From: Cryptomeria japonica
Lineage: Eukaryota > Streptophyta > Pinopsida > Cupressales > Cupressaceae
Length of the DNA stretch: 64,000 nt
Direction of reading: 5' to 3'
Assembly: GCF_030272615.1 (NCBI RefSeq)
Contig: NW_026728924.1
Coordinates: 186,001-250,000 of the forward strand
Shown here: piece by piece, positions 11,530 through 24,229 of the stretch
How the letters are laid out: each line of letters starts with the position of its first letter
Position numbering within the stretch: position 1 is the stretch's first letter
Notes under the pieces: generated by a model
What the model was told of the DNA's origin: nothing
Databases searched by the model: none
The model's input: only the letters and a program-made list of their open reading frames with translations
Made by a program: the position numbers and the translations under genes

Positions 11530-11872
11530 TGCCCCACATATGGGCCCTTGAAGGGATGAGGTGCTCCTGCACCATCATCCAAATTCCCCTTTGGATTTTG
11601 GCTAGAAGATTGAGGACCCTAATCCTTTCATTGAAGTTAGATCTAAGAATTGGCGTTAGAGTACTCCTCCCTCAAATGCTAGGGTGGTGTTGGGATCTGT
11701 GCATGTCAAAACCAGGAACAAGTACAAAGTAGATTGTGGCTTAGAACCAAGAGGGGTTGTGAGACCCCCAAATCTCTTTAGCAGAGATAAGCAAAGTAAG
11801 TCAGATATTGTTGATAGTTCACAACCAACTATTAAGGATATGGGGATTGGGTACTCTGACCGTTCTAAATGA
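11530..11872 (+). pseudogene. C-terminal part of LINE ORF1
   Basis: The frame that includes 11684-11872 (ending ...DRSK) terminates in a TGA at 11870-11872, overlapping the ATG of ORF2 by four bases (ATGA). Upstream parts contain stops. Its content (basic, Ser/Pro-rich, 'PRGVVRPPNLF') is typical of the tail of plant L1 ORF1 proteins. The stop/start overlap suggests ORF2 was translated by termination-reinitiation. Confidence 0.55.
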
Positions 11873-12802
11873 AGATAATATCATGGAACATAAGAGGGCT
11901 CAATCACCCCAATAAACATGATCTCCTGTCAAATATGATTCGAGATCATAGATTGGGAATCTGTCTTGTCCAAGAGACTAAAATGCATTATGATAAACAT
12001 TCAAAGATGAAGCTGACTAGTTTTAAGGATTGTGGTGTCCATTATGTTGATCTGGATGGTGCCTCTCAAGGTGTTGCTACCTTTTGGAATCCAAGACTTG
12101 TGTAAGGTTCAACAATTATTTCCAGACTGAATCACATTGCCACCAAGAATCACTAATGTTCTGGACGGGTCTTCTTGTATCATTTCCAATATCTATGCTC
12201 CTAATAGCAGGAGTTCCAGGAAGATTTTATGGAACTCTTTGGTAAAATATAGACTTCTTTTTAATAATAAGAAGTGTATTATGAGGGGGGATTTTAATTG
12301 CCTTATTTCCAATATTGAGAAAAGTGGTGGGGCTTTGATATTTGAAATTAGTAAGAAGGATCTTTTGGATCTCATAAATGTCCTGGGATTGCTTGACTTG
12401 GAGTTGAATGGGTCTAAGTTTAAGTGGTCAAATATGAGGAGTGGGACAAATATTATTCAAGTCAAACTTGATAGGGGTCTTATTTCCTCTAATTGGCTGC
12501 TAGATTTTTCTGGTAATTCATCCTCTTTATCTAGGATTGGATCTAACCATTTCGCAATTGTTTTGAGCATTTCTTCCCTTAGTAGGAAAAAAGCTTTCCC
12601 ATTCAGATTTAAAAAAATATGGACTCATAATCCTAACTTTATGGATAAGGTTACAGAGTGGTGGACTATTGGGGTCCATGGTACGACTATGTATAGAGTG
12701 GCCAAGAAATTGGCTAATGTAAAATATAAGGTCCAGAAATGGAATAAGTCCTCCTTTGGCAACATCTTCCAAATAAAAGACTGTAAAAAGGGAATTGGAT
12801 GA
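11869..12802 (+). pseudogene. LINE ORF2, endonuclease domain (APE-like)
   Basis: ORF2 starts at ATG 11869. Endonuclease motifs appear in order: SWNIRGLN, LVQETK (metal-binding Glu), NIYAPNS, GDFN written as RGDFNCL, LDRGLISSNW, and SNHFAIV in place of the usual SDH-type end. A stop at about 12103 and a frame change split the domain into 11869-12105 and 12137-12802. The enzyme nicks target DNA to prime reverse transcription. The SDH Asp reads Asn here, a likely inactivating G-to-A change. Confidence 0.85.
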
Positions 12803-12866
12803 TATTCAATCTCTTATTCAATCCCAAGGGTATTTCCCCATCATAATGGACAAATAAGTTGAGCTC

Positions 12867-14345
12867 TTGTCCAAATTACATGATATTATCTCTAAAGAAG
12901 AGGAATTTTGGAAACAAAGATCCAGAGTCATTTGGTTGAAAAATGGGGATAAGAATACTAATTTTTTCCATATGAAAACTCTTAAGCATAGAACATCTAC
13001 TAGAATAAAGATGATCTATGTCAACAATCATTGGATTGATAAGCAATAGGATATGAGCTCTGAAGTTGTTCGCTATTTTTCTGATCTTTTATCTGTTGAT
13101 GCTCTGATTGACTTGGTTTCTCAGGAGGAAATTCTCAATGAAGTTCATGCGTGTATTTATCCAGATATAAATTATGAGCTAACTAGAATCCCTTCTGCTA
13201 AAGAGGTCAGCAAGTGATTTTTTCTTTTGAAGGGAATAAAGTTCCAGTGCCTGATGGTTTTCCTATGTTCTTCTTCTAACTGTTTTGGTCCATTGTGGGG
13301 GAGGACGTTGTGTGTGCTACTCAAGATTTTTTTGGATCTAGATCCCTTCTTAAAGAGCTTAATGCCACTTTTATTGTATTGATTCCTACAAAAGCTGATG
13401 CCCTGGTTGTTTCCAGGATTTCAGGCCCATCAGTTAATGTATATCTATAATTTTTTTCTAAAATTTTGGTTTTCAAGCTGTAGAAGTTTCTCCCTGGCTT
13501 GATTTCTAAGCAACAAAATGGGTTTGTTCTAAGGCGTCAAATTTTGGACTCCATCATGGTGGTTCATGAAAAAATCCATTCCCTTTCGGTGAACAGGAAT
13601 CTTGGTTTCTTTCTTAAACTTGACTTGTTAAAGGCCTATAACAGGGTGGACTAGAATTTTCTAATTAGGATGCTTTGTGCTTTTGGTTTTGGTGATTGCT
13701 TCATTCAACTGATTAATCAGTGCATTTCAACTCCCAAGTTTTTGGTGTTGATTAATGGACCTCCCTCTGGTTTTTTCTCGATCTCCAAGGATCTCAGACA
13801 GTTGTATCCTATCTCGCCTTTATTTTTCATCATTATGGGAGAAGCTCTCTGTGAGATTATTCTAAGGGAAATCAGGGTTGGTAGACTTAAGGGTCTTAGA
13901 CCGTCTTCAAGCCCTCAAATTTGTTCCCATCAATAATTTGTGGATAATACGTTGTTGATGGGGGAAAGTTTGGTCTCAAAGGCTAAATCGTTGAAACAAC
14001 TTCTTTCTCTTTATGAAATAGGTTCAGGGAAGAGATTAGTCTCCCTAAAATTTCTATATTCTTCCTGAATACCCCTATTCATAGATAAATTAAGATTGTT
14101 GAGATCTTGGGATGTAAGTTTGCCTCTTTCCCTAATATCTATTTAGGGCTCCCTCTTTGCTAGGGTCTGGCTCCAGATGCTTTTTGGTCTAACCTGATTG
14201 ATAGGTTCCAAAACAAACTTGTGGGTTGGAAAGGTGCTTTGCTAAGCCAAGCTGGTAAGCTTCAACTGATTAAAGCCTCATTGCAGAATCTCCCAGTTTA
14301 TGCCATGAGTCTTTTTAAAATCCCAACCAAATTTGTTGACTAAAT
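12867..14345 (+). pseudogene. LINE ORF2, reverse transcriptase domain
   Basis: The pre-RT motif WLKNGDKNTNFFH (12940-12980) leads into RT blocks with the recognisable PDGF (VPDGFP near 13245), KLDLLKAYNRVD (near 13615-13650), and INGPPSGFF. The active-site block reads HQ-stop-FVDNT at 13928-13951. The second catalytic Asp of FADD/FVDD is Asn, and a TAA (13934-13936) directly precedes it. Further stops and frame changes occur. RT makes cDNA by target-primed synthesis; this copy is clearly inactive. Confidence 0.85.
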
Positions 14346-14905
14346 GGAAAAGATCTAGACGAACTTCTTGTGGACACGTACTGAATCTAAGAATCACCTG
14401 CATCTAGTTGCTTGGGACCAAGTCTGTATCCAAAGGAAACTTGGTGGGCTGGCCATTAGACATATTTGTGATTTTAATATGGCATTGTTGGCCAAACAGT
14501 TCTAGAGAGCAATTAAGGAATCCAATGAATGGACTACTATCATTGATAATAAGTACCTTCGTTCATCCCGATCTCCTGAAAATATCCTTGAAGGTTTTCA
14601 TATAGCCCAAAATGCTTCTAGCCTTTGGTCAAGTTTTCTAAATACTAGAGTCCTCATTTTAAAATGGTCAAAGTGGTGCCTTGGTAATGGTCAGAACATT
14701 CATTTCTGGGAAGATTGGTGGGTTGGTGACAACCCCTTAATTGATTGTAGTTGGGATGTCCCTTTCATGGAGCAGTGTAAAGATCGGATTGGCTTCTGGG
14801 TTGCTGATTGACTTGTCTAATTTGTATCCGCTGCTTGTGCCTCTCCAATAATTTATTTATGTTATTTTCATTCCCTCTATTCCGATTGAAGATTGTCTGG
14901 TCTGG

Positions 14906-15244
14906 GTGGGATCTTCTTTTGGTGGTTTTTTGGTCTCTCAGGCCTTTGCTTTACTTTCAAGAACCTATGCTTCGGCCCATTTTTGGTCTAGTCTCTGGAA
15001 TAAGTTCCTGATCCTCAAAATTAATATTTTCTTCTTGTTGTTTATGCAAAATAAAGTGTTTTCTATTGATAATCATTGCAGAAGAGGGATGTTGTTGCCT
15101 AATCATTGCTTTCTCTGCAAGGAAGAGGCTAAGGATATTGCTCATCTTCTTTTACATTCCCCTTTTAATCAGGAGATTTGGGCTCACTTTTTTGAACTCT
15201 GGGGTATTAGTTGGTGCTTCCCCATGAGTCTATTGGATTGCTGA
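14906..15244 (+). pseudogene. LINE ORF2, zinc-binding region (zf-RVT)
   Basis: The segment contains RRGMLLPNHCFLCKEEAKD followed by IAHLLLHSPFNQEIW, the C-x2-C...H pattern of the zf-RVT domain that lies between RT and RNase H in plant L1 elements. The usual last Cys is Ser in this copy. Frames change on both sides. It probably aids RNA or target-DNA binding. Confidence 0.8.
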
Positions 15245-15558
15245 CTACAATGGTTGTGTCCTTCAGATAATCAGGCTCTTAATTTTATTTGGAATTTTAT
15301 GCTCCCTCATGTGGCCTGGGGCATTTGGAACGAAAGAAATAATCGCATTTTTAGAGATAGAGAATCTCCGGCTGCTGTGGTGGTGCTTCGTATCCAAGCC
15401 TCTATTAAGGAAAATTTCATTGCATCTTTCCTTTCCTGATAGTATGATTTAGCTAGTGATTCTCCAAAAATGGACTAGGACATCATCAACAAATGGCACA
15501 TTGACTGGGATATTTCTAGACCTACTGTTAAAATGAAACACACAAGACCCAAAATTTT

Positions 15559-16069
15559 TTGGAGTGCTCCTCCAGGGGGTGGATCAAGATTAATGTTGAT
15601 GGGGTAGCCAAAGGTAATCCTGGCCCAATAGGCTATGGACGAGTTATGTGTGATTACAATGGTAGGCTTGTCTCAGCAGTGACACTCCCACTGGGCACCC
15701 AGACAAACCATTTTACCAAGGCAAATGCAACCTACATTAGGATTAGAATGGAAAGTCATGGGGGATATAAGAAGGTGGGGTTGGAGAGTGATTTGTTAAA
15801 TATAATAAACTGTATGAACAAAAAATCTTCACCTAGCTGGATGATCAACCATTTAATGCAAGAGTGCTTTGAAATGATGAACAAATTTGAGGATATATAT
15901 TAAAATATCACATGTTTTGAGGGAGGGTAATAGGTCCGCTGACCACATGGCTAATCTAGGTGTGGTTAGAGATGATGAAACATGGTGGAAGGAAGGGGAT
16001 TCCTTCCCATTCCAGTTGTGTGAGTTGGCGAGGAAGGACACCGAAAACCTTTCATCACTCAATCATTAA
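15559..16069 (+). pseudogene. LINE ORF2, C-terminal RNase H
   Basis: WIKINVDGVAKGNPGPIGYG gives the first catalytic Asp and the Gly-rich turn. ESDLLNIINC supplies the later Asp. The final REGNRSADHMANLG block lies after a frame change near 15890. The catalytic Glu of the usual AEA helix is missing (TKANATYIRI), so the enzyme is predicted dead. This domain removes the RNA strand during LINE replication. Confidence 0.82.
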
Positions 16070-16234
16070 TGATGACTGCTCACATGTGTAGGGATTTTCA
16101 TAGAAAAGAGAGAAGGTGAGTTTCTAGATTGTTCTTTTGGCTCTGTTTGTTTTTGCATCGGCCTAAAGTCTGGTTTTGGTGCTATTCGAAAAAATCATAG
16201 AAGCAATATCATAATGGGTTGAGACAAAAATAGA

Positions 16235-17660
16235 ATGGATTCATCCTCATGTGAGCTTTGGGAGAAGAATGAGGAGGTCTAGAGGGAAATTGTGGATGGG
16301 GGAATGGAACACTTTGTTTGGAAGCTTGATGGATATAATCATTAGCTCACAGACTTATTTTTGAGTAATTGGGATAATAGGGTGATGTGTGTGTATGGGT
16401 AGAGTTCAGAATTGATGAACCATTCATCACCGAGATTTCTGGGCTCAGTTTGGAAGGTAGAAAATTCTTCAAGGAAAGGAAGAATTCAAAAGAAGCCCTT
16501 TCTGCTTTCTACGATAAACAGAGTGAAAGGAGGAGGGTTAAGAAGAACCCGGATGGCCGTTACAACCGGTTGGACCTTCAAAGTCTCTTGGCAAACATGG
16601 TGGAATTTATTATGAGGTACATTACCTCAATGGTCGCTTTGCTAGTATTTTCTATTACCATTTCATAATTCTGAACCATTTTAGACATGACAAAAGAATT
16701 TCTATTTTGTTTTACTTGTTATCTTCCATGGAGCTATCTATTAGTAAGCATGCTAAGAATGAGGATAACCCGCTTCTTCATGAGGGTTTAATTCTCTTAA
16801 TCATGGAGTATGTGAAGGCCCATGAGGTCAAACTCTCCCTTGTTCAGGTAAACCCTAAGTCTTTAGCCAACCAGGAGGTGCCTGATGTATCGAATACAGA
16901 GATTGATGATACTAAGGATGGGAAAGCTATGGATTGGAATGATATCTAGGTCTCAGACAACTCATTATAAACCCTCAGAGGATGAGGGTCCCCCGAAAAA
17001 GACTCCTGGTACTAGTAGCAATAGAAAAAACCCTCCTAGATGGGCCACTAAACAGAAAACCCTTGTTTTGTAGACCCACATTTTAAGCCCACAAAATATG
17101 AAGAAACAAAAGACTTGAAATAAGGTGGTCAATCTTGACAAGGAAGATAACGAAATAAAACTCGACATCCCCATCAATGTGGACCCCAATGAGAACAAAG
17201 ATGGTTAAAATGATTTTGATATGCTTCTAGAGAAATCACTGATGTATCAAGAAAAGTGTTTCCGATGGTTTTTTTTGGGAAATCAATATTCTAAAATAGG
17301 GGATTAAAGATCTCATTGCCACTTTCACTGATATTCCTACTCCAGATAAGACTGATGAACTCCTAAAGTTATCCCAAAAAATTGTGAAAGATATCAAGAT
17401 CATGAAGACTGAGCATGAGGCAAAAATCGATAGGCTAGAGAAAGAGATACAAATAATGAAGAGTAAACTAAACAGTTTGGTGGAGGTCAGCAAGTAAGTA
17501 ATGTAGAGAAATGTTGAGGATCTTAATAGAGTCAATGAGGAAATTGCTTCAGAGAAGGAACAAATGGCCAGAGCAGAGACACCCCCAGACATCAACCTGA
17601 CTAAGTTGAACCAAGAGGTGCAGGCATCCATGAGACCATGTACCGGGAAAACATCAACTT
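16235..17660 (+). pseudogene. LINE third ORF: accessory protein with globular N-terminus and coiled coil
   Basis: Downstream of RNase H a new coding stretch starts near ATG 16235 and continues with frame changes. The N-terminal part includes WVEFRIDEPFITEISGLSLEG (16402-16464, give or take) followed by a basic KKNPDGRYNRLDL segment. A hydrophobic helical region follows (about 16620-16840, HFIILNHFRHDKRIS). After a low-complexity basic stretch (16960-17110), a coiled coil (about 17340-17510, KIVKDIKIMKTEHEAKIDRL) precedes the 3' tail. The same order occurs after RNase H in the minus-strand LINE at 20.5-22.3 kb. It resembles the accessory ORFs of the LTR elements. Function is unknown; membership of a PMD-like family is inference. 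Confidence 0.55.
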
Positions 17661-17879
17661 ACTGGTAGCTTGAGGTTTATTATGAAGGAATTCCAGGAGA
17701 TTAACAATAAAGCGATCCATAAAAATGCATAGCTTATGAAATCTCTATCTTAGTTCTTTATGTTGTTGCGTCCTGTTTAGTTATGTTTTTTGTGGTTTCT
17801 ATTATGGGGTGTATCCCCTATTTCTATAGCTGGTAAGATACTGGTTAGACTCCGATTATTGTATTTTATTTTTTGTTGG

Positions 17880-17950
17880 ATTTGGATTTCGGGTCCCTGT
17901 AAAACTCATTTATCTTAATAAAAAATAATATGATTAAAAAAAAATTGATT
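17880..17950 (+). repeat. LINE 3' end with A-rich tail
   Basis: The sequence CATTTATCTTAATAAAAAATAATATG followed by nine A ends the plus-strand LINE. A similar CTTTATTAATCAAAATAATTA-type end marks the minus-strand LINE near 20280, so the two probably belong to related families. Confidence 0.7.
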
Positions 17951-19505
17951 TGATGAAGTTATTCATTACAAGACAAATTAACTATTGAAGCGTAGATTGG
18001 TGTTTAAAAGCTGGTACTTTTCCAATAATTTTATAAGAGACAAAGGGTAGTATGCCTCCAATTGTATATATCTTATTAATCTCCAACTTTTTCTATGTGA
18101 ATTTAATGCTTCTCTTCTTAGTTAAATTTCCTAGAGACATGGAAGGGTGAAGATAAAACTTATGAAGGCCACCATCTATAGTGTCCAATTTTTTTTTATA
18201 AATTTCACAAACGAATATTTAGTACCAAAAGAATTACATTCCAGAGATAGAGAAAATAACCTCCCAAAAAACATCTTTGGTGAGAATTTATTCATAAATA
18301 GCAATCTAGGAATTCAAGACCTAACAATGAACTAATATAAGGTATTAGTGTAGAGAAATAAACTAGGCCCAAGTGCTCTCCTCAATAAAAAAAACTCTTG
18401 TAATGTTTGTAAAAGCCTTGATAATGTCAATGTTATATTTTATAACTTATTTCCCCTCGATTTGCTTAATTACTTGAGGGTAACTATAGAAATGTAAGAC
18501 CTATTTCCTATCATGTGCTAGTAAAGTCAAACTTTGATTCAAGCTCCCCTAGTTGTGTGAGTACTAGTGTTCTATTTGCAGTGGTGATGCTAAGAAACTT
18601 GAAGGTGAGAAACATAAAAAATGGTTGACCCTCTAGAGTGATAATGTATCGATAGAGGTCCAAGATATTACCCTCATAGGAATAATAGTTAAAGGGCACA
18701 AAATGACACCCATAAAAATAAAGTAAATAAGTAGGATAGGTTATAGAATCATTCCCAAAAGCTATCAATTTAGCCCCATGAGACACGGATCTAAGCTTTA
18801 AAGATATAACAAGTTCAATTATGTGGATTTGTAACTAAGTACAAACATGTTGAGATAAAAACGAGTCCTCATAGCTTTGGACTTGGTAACTATCCACTTA
18901 ATATAAAATTTTATTTAAAAGCTCTCAAAAGGAAAATATGAAATAGTGGCTCTACCAAAAAAGAGCAATACCTAGCAAAAGAAAATAAATATTTAGTTGA
19001 TATCATGGTATTATCTATAAAATTTATCACTTTGTTAATCCTATTTCATAAATAAATCCATGTGTAGCACACCATTTAATGCTTGTAGTGGCCAAAAAAA
19101 GGGGATCAAACACCCTAGTTTATTCTACATGAAATACCATACCTCTCTTTCAAAACCTTTTTAGTGCATATGGAATGCATTGAATTTATCTTACTCCATC
19201 TCTATCATATTAAATTTCATAAATAGAACCCAAGTGGCACTTGGTAAAAAATAGGAAATCCATCTCCAAATTATAGATCTTTCACAATCATCATTATAAG
19301 CATAAATATTAATAATAGAAAATGAATGAATATTAATATTAAACAACACAAATAATTCATGGTTGATAGAGTAACATACACTTAAAAATAACTATTGAAG
19401 CTACATATGCAAGAGAAAGGTGACAATACCACTCTATATCACTTTAGGCTTACTAGAAAAAAATACTATAATTCCAAACAAGGGATGCAACATGCATCAA
19501 GTTAT
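17951..19505. other. AT-rich spacer between the two LINEs
   Basis: I recognise no protein domain, RNA gene or repeat here. A 91-codon open frame on the minus strand (18511-18786) has no familiar motif and no neighbouring coding signal, so I do not call it a gene. Confidence 0.5.
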
Positions 19506-20130
<625 letters not shown>

Positions 20131-20469
20131 AAATTGAATGGAGAGGAAATGAGAACAATTAAAATATTATTATTAAATTGAACATAAACATAGTTAAATT
20201 AATTTTGGAAATTTAAATTGTACTACAAATAAAATATTTCTTAACAATAAACTATATTATAATTATTTTGATTAATAAAGGCGAGATAGGTTCATACCAT
20301 TAAATAACCACAAAGAGACACCAAGAGCCCATTAGGGATGCACAACCAGCAAAAATACTCTCCACCAATAAACAAAAAAAACCCAATAGGACCAGTAGAG
20401 AGACAACATTTAAACTAAAAAACTAGTAGGCAAAAAAGAATCGGGACCACCAAAACACAAAATAACCAC

Positions 20470-22010
20470 CCAACACAAACACAAAATGATGGTCTATTGG
20501 GTGGGGGTACCCTTATCTTGCCAATCATGGCACAAACTAAGAACTTTATCCAAAAAAGAGACTTTTTTACTATATCCAATCCCTCAACCAGAGGAGGCTA
20601 GTGCAAAGTCAAGGGTGGCCTTAACCATTGAAGTGGTGAGGCCAAAGCTCGTGGCTAGGGAATCTATGCATCTTCTTTTTTCTGCACTTCTCCTTTCCAT
20701 CTCGTCATGGGCAGCCTATAGGGTGGCATTGTTCTTTCTAGAAACATCCCTATAAGCACAATTGACCTCCTCAATTTACTTTTTAAGGGCCTCTTGGGTT
20801 TTCTTGATCTCTTCTAGCTCATACTTACTACCCACATTCTTAATCCTAAAGTCCATGTAAGCAATCTTTCCACCCATTGTTTCTCAATACCCCATAAATC
20901 CCACAAGATCATTGGCATTTTTTTTGTACTTTTTCCTCATCCAAATCATCAACCCAAGTGTTGGCCCTAGCCTCATCCTCAACCACCACCTCCAGCCGAT
21001 TTATCTTCTTGATGGCCACATTCATTTGCAAGAAGAGCCATTTCATCAACTCTTCTTGTCTTTGTGTGTCTTCATGTAGGTCCCTCACATTTTTTTATAG
21101 ATATGAAGTAGTACTCTAAGGGTCAAAGTTATCAGTGAAGGGAGGGTTTAGGGGAGAGGGATAGGGTTTCCTCTAGTTTTAGCAGGGGACTAGTCGAACC
21201 TCAAAATATCCAAGGACTTTGAATCCTTTGAGGATTAAGATTTTAGATCTAGAATCATCAACAATATCACTAACCACATCTTGTTGCATGTCATACTACA
21301 CATCCATGTCCTGATCTTTTTTGGTGTTAGCAATGGCCCTAAATTTGGCTATTCTAGCAGGGTTTTTCCTAGTAGGTATTTTAGAACCAGAGTAAGGCAA
21401 AATATGTTCCCAAAAATTAAAGGGATTAAAATAAGGTCAATAATTAGATTGGGATAATAGGTAGACTCAACCGCAATAGAAGGGAATCCACTAGAGTGGG
21501 ATAATGCAAGGTGGAAGTTATCCAGTCTCTAGATGATACCCTGGTGGAGGGGGTTTACCCTTTTCAATGGCTTTTCAAATAGATTGAAACAAAGAAGACA
21601 TAATCCAGAAAGGAAAATTCATTCTAACTCCATACCAAAGATGATTTAGCATGGGAAAAATATGTGTATGGAAACTTCTTTTTCTACCATCCAAGATGAA
21701 GTGCTTCATTATGGGAAAAGCCACATCCTTCCAAATTTTGGGGAGATCCTCCTTGTTGTAGCCACTTTGAAGCTTGAAAACTCCTTCTCTTGGTTGAAAA
21801 AAACAATCAAATTCCTCCTTGTAATTCCGTTTGAATGTTTTGGAAAGGACACACCATTGAGGCCCATTCTTGTCACCTTTGTAATAGCCTTCATCGAAAC
21901 CACAAAAGTAACACTACCAATCTTCACATTCACATTTTCCCAAGCATTAAAAAAATCAGTAGAGAGCTTAGAGTCATAGCCAATCATCCCTTCAACATAA
22001 TTATCTAGTT
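20470..22010 (-). pseudogene. Third ORF of the minus-strand LINE (accessory protein)
   Basis: The best-preserved part (21987-21709) contains SVTFVVSMKAITKVTRMGLNG, with the same spacing as the 'EFRIDEPFITEISGLSLEG' segment of the plus-strand LINE. It is followed by a hydrophobic helical region (KFGRMWLFPIMKHFILDGR, near 21750-21690). Farther down, around 21080-20900, a helical charged stretch (ELMKWLFLQMNVAIKKINRLE) looks like a coiled coil. Stops are frequent in the distal half. Position after RNase H and before the 3' tail is identical to the other LINE. Function is not known. Confidence 0.5.
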
Positions 22011-22320
22011 TTCCATAATCACCTTGTCCCTCAACTCCCCATGATTCTTAAGTTCAAAGAAGTTGTTGCGTTTAGTTTGAATCAAATCACCTCCCATAGT
22101 CACAAAATAGAAAACCAAGTTGGCAAAGTCACAAGTCTAGGGAATGCAATGGTAGGTAGTACCATCAATACTTTTTAAATATCGTCAACCTAACCAACAA
22201 GGAGAGGAAAGGGTGAGAAAGGCAAGTACAAAATTACCAACTTTGGGATTATGCATCACTAATTGAAGAGTCCTTCAAGATCATGGCACAAGCCTCAACT
22301 GGGATTTTGTACAAGTGGAA

Positions 22321-22767
22321 CTAAATTTTGAAATCATCAACATACGTGTCCATCACTACTAGGTTGTCCACCACACAGTTGCTTTCACGTCTCACGTGGT
22401 TGAACCTGATGTTTCCTAGTAAGGGACAGATGTTGTGACACTTAAAAATGAGAGGGTTAGTTTTCAAATATGGTTTTGCCACCCTTTTGAGCATCATAAT
22501 GGTATTGCTTAAGTCACCTTTAGTAATTATATGCTTGAGACCTTTTTCACTGGCCACGATCAACACATGATAAATAGCTACAACTTTAGTAATGCTTGAA
22601 ATTTGTATTCTTATATTTACCACATAGGAAAGGATGAGGCTTCCACATGAGTCTCTAATGACTCCAACCCCTCCCACTTGACTTGGGTTGCCCCGAGATG
22701 ACCCATCAAAATTCAACTTCAACCAACCATTGTCAAGGGGGGGGGAGGGAAGAGGGGGCAAGTCCAT
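22321..22767 (-). pseudogene. LINE RNase H domain, minus strand
   Basis: GWLKLNFDGSSRGNPSQVGG supplies the first Asp and the Gly-rich loop. KGDLSNTIMM supplies the later Asp. HVRRESNCVVDNLV matches the C-terminal block. The helix that should carry the catalytic Glu reads SSITKVVAIYHVL, without it. It forms the C-terminal part of ORF2 in this LINE. Confidence 0.82.
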
Positions 22768-23079
22768 TTGATAGCATTACAAAATATAATAGGGGCAAAA
22801 ATGAAGCCAAAAAAGAATCAACTCCATATACCACAATCTAGCAATCGCCCAATCCATAGAAAGTAGTGGGTGAGAGTGTTTCCTCTTCACAAAAGAAGCC
22901 ATATTCTCCTTGACATTAGAAATGATCATGTTGGTAAGTTCTTCCTAGTTGGACTACTTTCTCTAAAAATTATATTATTGTTCTCTTTCCATTAACTCCG
23001 TCCAATGTGAAAAAGGGTTTTCCACCATGGCTCCTTAGTTAAGGGGTGAGGGGAAGGCACGTTCCCACTAAGAAGATTA

Positions 23080-23482
23080 TCCTTAGTAGTTTTATTCCAA
23101 GCCCATTTAAGGAGAAACATTCCCACAATCTTCTATCTTACATTCCAAGAAAAGGGGAAATAAAATAAAACATGTTTAATACTCTCCTCTTCCTTTTCAC
23201 AGAGCATGCATTTGCTGGCCATCTGGAAGCCATGCCTCTTGAGATTATTAGCTATTAGAATTCTTCCATGAAAGATACTCCACCAAAAGAATCAAATCTC
23301 AGGTTTTGTCTTAGTTCTCCAGATGTTGTCCCATTTGAAAGAGGCATCGAAGAAGGCGAGGCAATCTCATAGGAAAATATAACCATGAAATTTTCATCCT
23401 TCAAGGTTGCCCAAATGAGCACATCCTCATCTTCTCTATTATAAAACCTAATAGAATTAAGGATTTTGAGAAGCTCTTCCAT
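23080..23482 (-). pseudogene. LINE zf-RVT region, minus strand
   Basis: The 75-codon frame (23482-23255) holds the SIRFYNREDEDVLIWATLKDE segment typical of the domain preceding zf-RVT. Below it, in another frame, comes a C-x2-C pattern followed by EKEEESIKHVLFYFPFSW (around 23215-23140), equivalent to the zinc-binding part. Stops separate the pieces. Confidence 0.7.
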
Positions 23483-24229
23483 TGAACACTTCTTCTGCTA
23501 GGAAAAGTCGTGAACCTTGAATCTCCACTCCATGGGTGAAGAATATGGGACCCATTAATCACTAAGGAAGGTCCCAAGGCTCATGGATGGATCTTCTTCA
23601 ATTACTACATAGATAGGATGAAATTAAAGAGGAATGGGGGACAACCATGAGTCCTTCCAAAACCAAATGTTCCAACCATTCCTAGATTTCTATATTATAC
23701 CCTTATCTAGTAGATCACCCATCTTGAGGAGATTATTCTAGATAGTAGATCCTCTATGCACAACATCTAAGTTGAGGAAAGACAAATATCTTTCCTTTAC
23801 ATACTTATCTCTCATGACTGAAGTCCACTTCGCATCCCCAGAAATAAGTATCTAGTTGATCTTAGTCATTAATACTTGACCAAGGGATCATATGATCCTT
23901 TTATACATAAACCCCCAACGTACTTGGCATAGAAAACTTCCTCCCAGTCCACAAGGGACATTCAGTTGCATTGTTCCACTCCAACTTAGAGGAATCTCCT
24001 TTGGATTTGGTTCAACTTCTTAGCCCGAGAAATAAGAATGTGAAATAGGGAAAGAAGGTAAACAGAGGTGCTCTATAGGGAGGCTTTTAGAAGTTGGAGC
24101 TTCACCGCACTATTAAGAACCACTCCTTTCTATTGAACCAATTTCCTATGAATCCTTTCCAAAAGACCCAACAAAACTTAATTATCAACATTACCAATAG
24201 TGAGAGGGAGACCCAAGTATGTAGAATAT

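Larger units (their letters stand above)
8761..17950 (+). mobile_element. LINE (L1-type non-LTR retrotransposon) with three ORFs
   Basis: Gene order is ORF1 (DUF4283 plus CCHC), ORF2 (APE-like endonuclease, RT, zf-RVT, RNase H) and then a third ORF. It ends in an A-rich tail (TTAATAAAAAATAATATG then a run of A, to about 17947). ORF1 is interrupted near 10130-11525 by unrelated sequence with an A-run at its right edge. The copy is dead: many stops and frameshifts, and RT and RNase H active-site residues are lost. Plant L1 elements with DUF4283 ORF1 and a C-terminal RNase H are known; a separate third ORF of this type is not something I recognise as standard. The left boundary is approximate. 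Confidence 0.85.

Noticed and set aside
18511-18786. 91-codon open frame on the minus strand
   Set aside because: No familiar motif, no conserved neighbour and AT-rich composition; likely chance.
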